Assembly (NCBI GenBank): GCA_963555705.1
Contig: OY743170.1
Location: 31,323,362-31,387,361 of the forward strand
DNA length: 64,000 nucleotides
Direction: 5' to 3'
DNA from: Ligustrum vulgare
Lineage: Eukaryota; Streptophyta; Magnoliopsida; Lamiales; Oleaceae
Both the position numbers and the translations under genes were made by a program. The notes beneath the pieces are model-generated. The model ran no database searches and had not been told where the DNA came from. It was given only the letters and a program-made list of their open reading frames with translations. This document shows, in pieces, positions 53,913-64,000 of this stretch; position 1 is the first letter of the stretch, and each line of letters starts with the position of its first letter.

Positions 53913-56900
53913 TATAGCGATCCAGAATTTTTATGCAATAAATAATTATTTTAATATTTAGAAAATTGTGTCGCTACTATTTCATTTATTATTTTGAAAT
54001 TAATGCCGCGACGGATTCGTCTAGCCAAGTCAAGAAATATCGAATTTGTTCGATTTTAAATTAAAATCCGAATTTCTAAAATTATGTTATTTTAATTGTT
54101 TATTCAAAGTATTATTTTCAAAATTATTTTGAATTCCAAATTTATTAAAATATTTCAATTTTCCTTATTCAAATTTATTTTCAGTCCAAAATATATCAGT
54201 TTTAATACAATTCCTTATACAAAAACATCATCATTATATATATAAATTTTACATCTATTTCATATTCCATCTCATTATACAAACACCAAAGCAAAGCATC
54301 TTCATCATTATCATCATCTACCCCATCTTCATTTCAATACTCATGGCACAACTCACACTTCCATGTACTTAGATTCCACAATACAATATATATAAGCATA
54401 CATCTTCATCACCTGCACCAAGCTCCATCTCCATCCCAGACGAGTGCAACCACAGTCCACCCACACTGCCTCACCGTCCATCACTCTGCCATCACGCAGA
54501 CCATACTGCCACCATGCCACAATTCCAACACCACAAGTCTGAACATCAGCACCTCCACCATAGCCAAAATCCCTTATCAACACCATGATCAATTTTACTG
54601 CAACCTCGACAGCTTGCAGCAACCCAAACCACCGGTTGCAGCCCTTCACAGAACCATTGCCAATCGCCTGCAAGCACAGTCCTACCATCACTGCCGAATC
54701 TTAATCTCATCACGCCACCAACCTCCATCAGCACCGGCATCATCTCCACACCCAAACCACAACCTCCACCACCATCGCACACGGACACAACCGTCATCAA
54801 TACAAACCACTACTACCCAATCCCAAAGTAAAACCCAAAAACTGAGAGGAATCAAAGCCCAGAACCTTACCTTGATTCGACCTAGCTCTGGCCTGATTTT
54901 CACCGGTTGTACCGCCGATTCTCCGCAGCCCAAAACTGCCACTTTTTGCCTCGGCTCAACCATCAATCGAACCCCAAATCAAAACCCAAGAAATAGAATA
55001 CCCAAAATACCTACCTACCTCGATCGTCGGTTACATCGCCGGAAACCACGATCTCCAGCTTCGACTTTTGCTTCGTTTTCGCCCTTGTTTCTCAAACCCA
55101 AGCCCTAAAATCTGAACCCTGCTTTGTCTGCCACTCACCGCAGCCTGCGCCGTTGAGTTCGCCGGCGAATCACCGGCTAAAGGTCGGATTTTGGCGAGGC
55201 AGTCGCTGCGTCCCTCCTTCGATCTGATAACGAGTTGTGAGAGAGGGTTAAAATCTGATATTAAAAGGTTGATTTTTGAAATTTGCATATTAGCCCCCAA
55301 GTTTGAAAAATAATCATTTCAGTCCCCAAGCTTTTAAAAAGTTTCAAATCGGACCCTACTGCTTCAAAACACAATCATTTCAGCCCTTTCAATTTCAAAA
55401 TCTATTATTTCAACCCTATTGTTTTGAGTTTCCGACTCAACTTTCAAAGTAATCATTTTAGTCCTTCAACTTTCAAAAGTATATATTTTAGTCCCTCAAC
55501 TTTCAAAACATCAAGTTTAGTCCTCAAATTATAATTTATCATTTTGAACTATATATTCGATATACTAAAGTGACTTATTGGCTAAGACGAAGCGTACGGA
55601 GAATTTAAAGAAATTGAAGTCATTCCCGCTCAACTTTGCACTCGTCGGATTTGAGGTAGACTCGCACTTATTAATTGATTTAAATTATGATTTCATATAA
55701 ATGTCATGTGACTTGTGAAAGTCAATTTTCAAGAAAATTAAGTATGTTTTATGAAAGGTAAATATACCTTATGTTTTTATGAAAAGTAAGTATACCCTAT
55801 GTTTTTACGATAATGTTTTATATGTTTTGGATCATTGCTATGCACATAAGAATTCTTACCACCTAAGTTCGGTAAAATTCTTGTGTCTCCATAAGTTTAT
55901 GAGGATTTACCACCTAAGTTCGGTAAAATTCCTGCCTTTCCATATGTTTATGAGGATTTACCACCTAAGTTCGGTAAAATTCCTGTCGCGTATGTTTATG
56001 AGGATTTCGATCCTATCTTATGTTATGATGGAAATGATCCCTATGAATTTCATGAATTATGTTTTGGTATACTTACTGTTATTATGATCTTACTGTTATT
56101 ATGACTTACTACATAAGAATTCTTGCCACCTAAGTTCGGTAAAATTCTTATGTTTATGAGGATTTCGATATTATCCTATGTTATGATGAAAACTTACTGT
56201 TATTATGATTTTACTGCATGAGAATTCTTGCCACCTAAGTTCGGTAAAGTTCTTGTGTCTATTTATGTTTATGAGGATTTAAATCCTATCTTATGTTATG
56301 CTTTCAAAAGAAATTATGCTTGGCATAATTAAAATGTTTTTATAAGTATATGGTTTTCAAAGAGCTGTTTTCAAAGAGCTATTTTCAAAGAGCCTATGAT
56401 TTGTAAAATATGTCCCGTGCTGTAATGCACAATATGAGTTTTATCAAGAGCAGTTTTATAAAGAAGCTCTATCAATGCCCGTTTTATAAAGAGCCGGGAT
56501 TTATGTGTTTAATCATCTTATAAATTAAATTAATTCGCGATGAGTCTACTGAGTATTTCCCCCATGAAATACTCACCCTACTTTTAACAGTTTTGCAGAT
56601 TTCGGAGACGGTGGCGAGCGATGAATGATGGTGGCAATAATCGTTGAACGGTTGAAAGTTTGACGTTAATGATTTCCGTATTTTCCAAACAATCGAATAA
56701 TTTAGAGAAGTTCATTTATTTGAGAAATTATGATATTGGCAATTTCTTTACAATATTAATGGTTCGATTTACTATTTCAAATGGTTTCATAAATGTTTTC
56801 AATTTTAGCGGCCATTACAATTTATTTAATGTTGCCAAAAATGAATTTCAATTATTTCTTCCGCAAAAAATATTATTCGAAAAATTTAGACAGAAAATGA

Positions 56901-56937
56901 CGTAGTGAATCGGGTATACGGAACTCGGGGCGCTACA
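53913..56937 (+). mobile_element. Array LTR 2 (shared middle LTR)
   Basis: Same length and borders as LTR 1. It has the C and A variants near 54638 and 55048, as LTR 3 does. The left neighbour is the polypurine tract and the right neighbour the PBS, so it acts as 3' LTR of unit 1 and 5' LTR of unit 2. Confidence 0.92.
55856..56250 (+). repeat. Hairpin repeats in LTR 2
   Basis: Five copies of ACCACCTAAGTTCGGTAAA, in the same spacing as in LTR 1. Confidence 0.88.
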
Positions 56938-56940
56938 AGT

Positions 56941-56952
56941 TGGTATCAGAGC
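56941..56952 (+). other. Primer binding site, second internal region
   Basis: TGGTATCAGAGC three bases after LTR 2. It could prime a second, overlapping genomic unit. Confidence 0.9.
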
Positions 56953-58132
56953 TAGTCTGCGTTTCTGTAGACTGGTAAAAATTTTCAAAAAGAATTTTAA
57001 GAAATATTTTCCATTATAAGATTTTTATTTATGAAGATTGCCACTGCCATCATTTCGCTCCACCAACTCCGAGGTAAAGAAGTTTATAATGTTTAAAGTT
57101 ATTTCAGTATTTCGAATACTCATTTTATTGATTTATGAGAAAGAATGAAGAGTATTTCGGATACTTATGATTTATGAGAAATAAGAATGTATTTCTTCGA
57201 AAATAATGATGTTGTTATGCTTTGTCATAACTTATATGCTTTAATGTATGATTATGAGAAATTTTTTTAAAGAAAACGAGTGTTGAGCATAATGGGAATA
57301 ATATGATTTTATTGAGAATTAAGTAATGGATATTATGTTGAGTTAATTTATTATGCCTCTATGTTGAAGAGAAATTTATTATGAAGTTTGGCTTTGTGAA
57401 TAAATTTTGGGAATATGATTTATGGCATATATTTATAAGTATGAGTAACTTTTGAGCCAATTAAGGTATGAAAGGAAGTAATATTGTGATATTGAAAAAT
57501 ATGATTTGAAATTTCTATGTTGAGGAATTATGAATTGAATTATGGGATATTTTGATGATATTGAAGTGTTGGAATCGTTTTCAATATTTTTAGATCGTTG
57601 TGATCAAATGTGGAGTTATTTATTATTGTGAGTTATGAAGTATGCTTATGGTTTGGATAAGTCCAAATTACAAGGGAGACTCTATCCAGAATTTTATCAT
57701 TTGGAATTAAGAGCATAATATGATAAGCATCTACTAAAGGAATTAAGTTTAGACATGCAAGTTCATTTACATCAAACGAGATTTAGTAGATGATAACAGA
57801 GATTTTATTATTTTCTCATAAGGAGAACACACAAGAGTCACACTGGAAAGGAAATACATGAAACACATGAAAGCATAAGAGAAAAACATGAAAAGATCCT
57901 CAGAATGAGAGATGTGTTTCCGGAGTAGCCGTATCCTACCACCTCTGATCTTTTGAGGATATAAAGAGAAAACCTTCAAAGAGGTGTGTTTCGAGAGTAA
58001 GAATACTCCGTAATCTACCACCTGGAATCTTTGAGGTACACACAAGATTTAAACATTAAGGAAATCCTAGTAAATGGAGGGGTGTCTCGAGAGTGAAAAT
58101 ACTCCGTACTCTACCCCCACCTATTCTAAGAT

Positions 58133-58786
58133 TCAAAGAGTTAAGTTTACATTAACCGGACTCCATTTTCGCTTGATTCCCCTTCCTTGCGACCAATCTA
58201 TCTTAACTCCTGCTGGATCTTGTATTGAGATATATGACTGCAGCTTATCCAGTAGTTCATCAATAGTAGGAGCAGAAATAAGAAGCCTTCTGGAAAATGG
58301 AGAGATGAATCCCTGTTCCACAGCATAATCAAGAAAGGTTAACAAACCATCAAAGAAATTGTTAACATTCAGAAGCCCAATAGGCTTAGTATGGAGATCT
58401 AGTTGAGCCCACGAGGTAATGTTAAAGATTTCTTCTAAGGTACCAAAACCTCCGGGCAGGGCTATAAAGGCATCAGAACCATATAGCATACAAGTTATGC
58501 GTTCATGGATGGATAAGGTTTGAACTTCATGCCCTCGTGTTTTGCCTGCAACATCTACCAAAGGGACAGGTATGACACCGATTACTTTTGATTTCTCTGC
58601 AAGAGCAGATTGGGAAACACAACCCATTAGACCACTGCTACCACCCCCATATACAAGAGTGATACCTTTTTCCCCCAGTTTCTTTCCAAGATCTACAGCC
58701 GCTTCTAGATAACCGAAGCCTTTCCCTACTTTTGATCCACAAAATACACAAATAGTTTTGATCTGTCGAAGTTTTGGTGCTTCCAT
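58133..58786 (-). CDS. LOG-like: LOG-family cytokinin riboside 5'-monophosphate phosphoribohydrolase, captured intronless copy 2
   Basis: Encodes the same 217-aa protein as 51823-52476, residue for residue, 6310 bp away, with the same ATG context, TATA-like box (58861-58870) and 3' repeats. The catalytic Arg (HER) and Glu (PGGFGTLEE) are kept. Identity of the two copies shows that the duplication is recent; it does not by itself show selection on the protein. Confidence 0.9.
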   Translation of the reverse strand: MEAPKLRQIKTICVFCGSKVGKGFGYLEAAVDLGKKLGEKGITLVYGGGSSGLMGCVSQSALAEKSKVIGVIPVPLVDVAGKTRGHEVQTLSIHERITCMLYGSDAFIALPGGFGTLEEIFNITSWAQLDLHTKPIGLLNVNNFFDGLLTFLDYAVEQGFISPFSRRLLISAPTIDELLDKLQSYISIQDPAGVKIDWSQGRGIKRKWSPVNVNLTL

Positions 58787-59086
58787 CTTTGATAGTGAAG
58801 AAGGGAAAACTTACGAAGAAGATGTGATTTTGGGATGCCTGAACTATGAAATATGTTTGGCTATTTAAAGCCGGAAAAATTTACTGTTTTTGATTGATTC
58901 TGAAAAAGTAAAGATTTACTTTTGACAAAATCAGCCCACTTTTGAATATTTTTATCGTATCGAGGCTGTCACCTTTCGGCGATTTAATATTTTATTTCCA
59001 GCTTTATCAAAACTCGAGAAAAGGAAAATATATTTTATTTTCAAAACGCGTGAAAGTAAGCAGCAAAATATTTTAAAAGATTTACC

Positions 59087-59638
59087 TTATAACATTGCTG
59101 AACTGCCAGAAGCCTCATTTTGTAAAACAGACTGGCAAACAGGATCTTTTGCTATTATATTTTGGAGACTATAACGATTTTTGTCCTCGTTAAACTGAGC
59201 GTATAAGGAGAGAAGTTCACGTTGTACATAACCACTTGGGTGCGTCTCAAGAGTCAGTCGAATATCATCCAAAGACTCCTTACTCAGTCCACCCTTTATG
59301 AATTCGATTTTATCATCCCGATTAGTAGAAGAATATCCTACTGATTTGCAATGAGTATCACAATTCCAACGAGCACATTTGTAGCAACCACCCAGCCTTT
59401 TTGCTCTTCGTTTCTTTGCGAACGTGCTTTTGCCTAAACCAGGCATGTGCTTTGGAAATGTTGATGGTAATTCACCAGATAGTCGAACCTTTGCTTCTAT
59501 CAACCAGCGAACATCTTCTGGAATATCATGAGCCATTAGCAACCTCAATCTTTCGAGCCTTATTTTATAGATCTTTCTCAGATCATTCATAGGAAGACTG
59601 GAATAATACTTGCGAATGTTAGAAAGGATGATATCCAT
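59087..59638 (-). CDS. 183-aa basic cysteine-motif protein, nucleic-acid-binding-protein-like, copy 2
   Basis: Identical in translation to 52777-53328. Start at ATG 59638. It carries the same Lys/Arg cluster, the four-cysteine set and the acidic tail. The LOG copy lies 300 bp downstream on the same strand, so the two-gene order is preserved in the duplicated unit. Confidence 0.6.
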   Translation of the reverse strand: MDIILSNIRKYYSSLPMNDLRKIYKIRLERLRLLMAHDIPEDVRWLIEAKVRLSGELPSTFPKHMPGLGKSTFAKKRRAKRLGGCYKCARWNCDTHCKSVGYSSTNRDDKIEFIKGGLSKESLDDIRLTLETHPSGYVQRELLSLYAQFNEDKNRYSLQNIIAKDPVCQSVLQNEASGSSAML

Positions 59639-60222
59639 TGTTTGATGATTCAACCTCTTCTCAGCATGAACTATTTAAAAGCGCAAAGGATCTGAGTGAA
59701 TCCGCGTGATGTTGTGACCAGCAAGAAAGCGCAGGATTATTTTAATGAAAAGAGGAGACAAGAAGTAATGCGCTGTTAAATTTTATCGATAAAGGAGATT
59801 TGATTGGAGATTTGGAATATTTTCTTGGATTATGGGTACTGATATTTTGTTTTAATAATGATAATCTTGGTATAGTGTGATGATACGTGGAAAGTAAAAT
59901 GAGTACCGTATTGAATCAGAATTCATACGTATATACAAGTGAAAGAAATACTTTGCAGGAAATTTGGTGACATTTAAGTATAGAATCTTAGTTTTGGGAG
60001 ATATTTGTTTACTGAATTTTGGGTTACAATTATTGGAAAGATAAGTTGATGATATTATGTTGATATGTTTGGGTATTTTACGTAGAGAAAATATTCAGGA
60101 ATTGTTTTGATTATTTTAAGAATATTCGATGATAAGAAGAAGAGATTCTGATTAAGTATTCAGAAATTATAAGATTAAGTAAGTTTAATTTCGAGGACGA
60201 AATTATTTTAAGGAGGTAAGAT

Positions 60223-63200
60223 TATAGCGATCCAGAATTTTTATGCAATAAATAATTATTTTAATATTTAGAAAATTGTGTCGCTACTATTTCATTTATT
60301 ATTTTGAAATTAATGCCGCGACGGATTCGTCTAGCCAAGTCAAGAAATATCGAATTTGTTCGATTTTAAATTAAAATCCGAATTTCTAAAATTATGTTAT
60401 TTTAATTGTTTATTCAAAGTATTATTTTCAAAATTATTTTGAATTCCAAATTTATTAAAATATTTCAATTTTCCTTATTCAAATTTATTTTCAGTCCAAA
60501 ATATATCAGTTTTAATACAATTCCTTATACAAAAACATCATCATTATATATATAAATTTTACATCTATTTCATATTCCATCTCATTATACAAACACCAAA
60601 GCAAAGCATCTTCATCATTATCATCATCTACCCCATCTTCATTTCAATACTCATGGCACAACTCACACTTCCATGTACTTAGATTCCACAATACAATATA
60701 TATAAGCATACATCTTCATCACCTGCACCAAGCTCCATCTCCATCCCAGACGAGTGCAACCACAGTCCACCCACACTGCCTCACCGTCCATCACTCTGCC
60801 ATCACGCAGACCATACTGCCACCATGCCACAATTCCAACACCACAAGTCTGAACATCAGCACCTCCACCATAGCCAAAATCCCTTATCAACACCATGATC
60901 AATTTTACTGCAACCTCGACAGCTTGCAGCAACCCAAACCACCGGTTGCAGCCCTTCACAGAACCATTGCCAATCGCCTGCAAGCACAGTCCTACCATCA
61001 CTGCCGAATCTTAATCTCATCACGCCACCAACCTCCATCAGCACCGGCATCATCTCCACACCCAAACCACAACCTCCACCACCATCGCACACGGACACAA
61101 CCGTCATCAATACAAACCACTACTACCCAATCCCAAAGTAAAACCCAAAAACTGAGAGGAATCAAAGCCCAGAACCTTACCTTGATTCGACCTAGCTCTG
61201 GCCTGATTTTCACCGGTTGTACCGCCGATTCTCCGCAGCCCAAAACTGCCACTTTTTGCCTCGGCTCAACCATCAATCGAACCCCAAATCAAAACCCAAG
61301 AAATAGAATACCCAAAATACCTACCTACCTCGATCGTCGGTTACATCGCCGGAAACCACGATCTCCAGCTTCGACTTTTGCTTCGTTTTCGCCCTTGTTT
61401 CTCAAACCCAAGCCCTAAAATCTGAACCCTGCTTTGTCTGCCACTCACCGCAGCCTGCGCCGTTGAGTTCGCCGGCGAATCACCGGCTAAAGGTCGGATT
61501 TTGGCGAGGCAGTCGCTGCGTCCCTCCTTCGATCTGATAACGAGTTGTGAGAGAGGGTTAAAATCTGATATTAAAAGGTTGATTTTTGAAATTTGCATAT
61601 TAGCCCCCAAGTTTGAAAAATAATCATTTCAGTCCCCAAGCTTTTAAAAAGTTTCAAATCGGACCCTACTGCTTCAAAACACAATCATTTCAGCCCTTTC
61701 AATTTCAAAATCTATTATTTCAACCCTATTGTTTTGAGTTTCCGACTCAACTTTCAAAGTAATCATTTTAGTCCTTCAACTTTCAAAAGTATATATTTTA
61801 GTCCCTCAACTTTCAAAACATCAAGTTTAGTCCTCAAATTATAATTTATCATTTTGAACTATATATTCGATATACTAAAGTGACTTATTGGCTAAGACGA
61901 AGCGTACGGAGAATTTAAAGAAATTGAAGTCATTCCCGCTCAACTTTGCACTCGTCGGATTTGAGGTAGACTCGCACTTATTAATTGATTTAAATTATGA
62001 TTTCATATAAATGTCATGTGACTTGTGAAAGTCAATTTTCAAGAAAATTAAGTATGTTTTATGAAAGGTAAATATACCTTATGTTTTTATGAAAAGTAAG
62101 TATACCCTATGTTTTTACGATAATGTTTTATATGTTTTGGATCATTGCTATGCACATAAGAATTCTTACCACCTAAGTTCGGTAAAATTCTTGTGTCTCC
62201 ATAAGTTTATGAGGATTTACCACCTAAGTTCGGTAAAATTCCTGCCTTTCCATATGTTTATGAGGATTTACCACCTAAGTTCGGTAAAATTCCTGTCGCG
62301 TATGTTTATGAGGATTTCGATCCTATCTTATGTTATGATGGAAATGATCCCTATGAATTTCATGAATTATGTTTTGGTATACTTACTGTTATTATGATCT
62401 TACTGTTATTATGACTTACTACATAAGAATTCTTGCCACCTAAGTTCGGTAAAATTCTTATGTTTATGAGGATTTCGATATTATCCTATGTTATGATGAA
62501 AACTTACTGTTATTATGATTTTACTGCATGAGAATTCTTGCCACCTAAGTTCGGTAAAGTTCTTGTGTCTATTTATGTTTATGAGGATTTAAATCCTATC
62601 TTATGTTATGCTTTCAAAAGAAATTATGCTTGGCATAATTAAAATGTTTTTATAAGTATATGGTTTTCAAAGAGCTGTTTTCAAAGAGCTATTTTCAAAG
62701 AGCCTATGATTTGTAAAATATGTCCCGTGCTGTAATGCACAATATGAGTTTTATCAAGAGCAGTTTTATAAAGAAGCTCTATCAATGCCCGTTTTATAAA
62801 GAGCCGGGATTTATGTGTTTAATCATCTTATAAATTAAATTAATTCGCGATGAGTCTACTGAGTATTTCCCCCATGAAATACTCACCCTACTTTTAACAG
62901 TTTTGCAGATTTCGGAGACGGTGGCGAGCGATGAATGATGGTGGCAATAATCGTTGAACGGTTGAAAGTTTGACGTTAATGATTTCCGTATTTTCCAAAC
63001 AATCGAATAATTTAGAGAAGTTCATTTATTTGAGAAATTATGATATTGGCAATTTCTTTACAATATTAATGGTTCGATTTACTATTTCAAATGGTTTCAT
63101 AAATGTTTTCAATTTTAGCGGCCATTACAATTTATTTAATGTTGCCAAAAATGAATTTCAATTATTTCTTCCGCAAAAAATATTATTCGAAAAATTTAGA

Positions 63201-63247
63201 CAGAAAATGACGTAGTGAATCGGGTATACGGAACTCGGGGCGCTACA
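60223..63247 (+). mobile_element. Array LTR 3
   Basis: Terminal LTR ending CGGGGCGCTACA, followed by the duplication CACTG. In the places I compared it is identical to LTR 2. Confidence 0.92.
62166..62560 (+). repeat. Hairpin repeats in LTR 3
   Basis: Five copies of ACCACCTAAGTTCGGTAAA, in the same spacing as in LTRs 1 and 2. Confidence 0.88.
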
Positions 63248-63252
63248 CACTG

Positions 63253-64000
63253 GGCTCTCGAAATCGTAAGATAATAAAAGATAAGTTTACAATTGAAAAA
63301 ATCTCTTAAACAAATGATATAATCGAATCAAGTATATAGAGAGTTTTGGATAAAACTTTGATAGATGGCAATGAATTTAGCTCAAGTTTTTTTGTTGAAA
63401 AGACTTTGATAAATAAAATATGAAATATGTAGGATCTTTGAATCAAAACTTTCAACCAAATAATCTCTCTTCACAAGTAATACAAGTTAAGTATAAAGAG
63501 AGATTTGGACTTTAATGAAAATGTTTGGTAAAAGAGAATCTTTGATGGAATAGATAAAGAAATATTCAATGGATCAAGAGATTCCTTTATAATAACTGAA
63601 ATAGAATTTAATATAATGTAGACTCAATGATTTTCTCAATCAATTCCTCTCTTAAATGTTCTTGTAAGTTGGTAAAATTGAATGCAGGAGAAAATGCGAT
63701 TTATAGAGTAAATTCTGTACATACTGACTCTTACAGTTGACCTCGAAATAGCCGTTATAAGAAAATAGCCGTTGGAGTTCAAAAAAGATAGTGCATTGCC
63801 AACTATTGATACATTAAACTTACTTAAGATTGAGAAGCAATTTGTAAATACTCAATTCTTTTTTAGGCTTCATTGCTTGATCTTTATGCTAGCATGCTTT
63901 GTGTCTTGAACATTGCATCTCGTGTTTTTGATCTTTTATCTTCGAGAGATATTCATACCCAGAGAGTTTGAGTTGCTAGGAAGTTGTTGCATAGTGTTTC
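63253..64000 (-). mobile_element. Copia copy B 5' LTR, second part (runs off the window)
   Basis: GGCTCTCGAAATCGTAAGATAATAAAAG continues the LTR interrupted at 47602 and is homologous to 3775-4390. It then joins TTGCCAACTATTGATACATTA (63796 on), homologous to 4490-4496 plus 12719 on. Relative to copy A it lacks about 100 bp (copy A 4391-4489). No gene in this stretch. Confidence 0.8.

Larger units (their letters stand above)
47603..63247 (+). mobile_element. Tandem non-autonomous gypsy-like element: LTR-internal-LTR-internal-LTR
   Basis: Three 3025-bp LTRs (47603, 53913, 60223) alternate with two 3285-bp internal regions; the period is exactly 6310. A single perfect target duplication, CACTG, flanks the whole array (47598-47602 and 63248-63252) and is absent at the inner junctions. 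PBS sites complementary to initiator Met-tRNA follow LTR 1 and LTR 2. The stretch before LTR 2 and LTR 3 reads TTTCGAGGACGAAATTATTTTAAGGAGGTAAGAT, the end typical of Tekay/Del gypsies, with a polypurine tract. No gag, protease, RT or integrase can be read. In their place the internal region holds two antisense genes. In class it is a LARD-like carrier of captured genes. Confidence 0.93.

Noticed and set aside
47603..63247. Two independent insertions of the same element side by side
   Set aside because: Only one target duplication is present, and the middle LTR is shared with no host bases at the inner junctions.

Overview
The window is plant nuclear DNA, most likely from a eudicot (AT-rich; spliceosomal-type introns; plant Ty1/copia, Tat, Athila and Tekay/Del-like retrotransposons; hAT and Tourist-like MITEs). 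Almost all of it is transposable element, much of it nested. I found no complete ordinary host gene locus. The only intact host-type coding sequences, two identical copies of a LOG-family enzyme, sit inside a retrotransposon.

Left block (1-27.5 kb), a nested stack. A decayed minus-strand Tekay-like LTR (294-3255) is split by a 1.62-kb Athila-type solo LTR (414-2033, duplication TGACT). Next is a fragment of a long copia LTR (3256-4496, resuming at 12719-12750 and 27398-27470). It is interrupted by a 5'-truncated plus-strand Tat-lineage Ty3/gypsy element (4497-12718), which has an antisense ORF and a tandem repeat, and by a full-length minus-strand copia element (12751-27392, duplication ATGAT). 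The copia 3' LTR is in turn split by a minus-strand Athila derivative without RT or integrase (13181-20968, duplication CCCCA).

Middle (27.5-46.1 kb). Low-coding DNA with a Tourist-like MITE, a foldback MITE, a CACTA-like subterminal repeat array, a hAT MITE with a perfect 8-bp duplication, and a few exon-like remnants. It is followed by a complete-length but decayed minus-strand Tat element (33687-44579, duplication ATACT), whose 3' LTR carries a MITE-like insertion and whose 3' untranslated part holds an antisense ORF with introns and a dimeric minisatellite.

Right block (46.1-64 kb). The gag and 5' LTR of a second copy of the copia family seen at 3256 are interrupted by a 15.6-kb array LTR-internal-LTR-internal-LTR (47603-63247; unit 6310 bp) flanked once by the duplication CACTG. 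The 3285-bp internal region has no recognisable gag or pol. In antisense it carries two intact intronless genes: a LOG-type cytokinin-activating enzyme (217 aa) and a 183-aa basic, cysteine-motif protein whose central segment resembles the nucleic-acid-binding proteins of flexuous plant RNA viruses. This gene-carrying, tandemly amplified, apparently very young element is the most likely undescribed system in the window.
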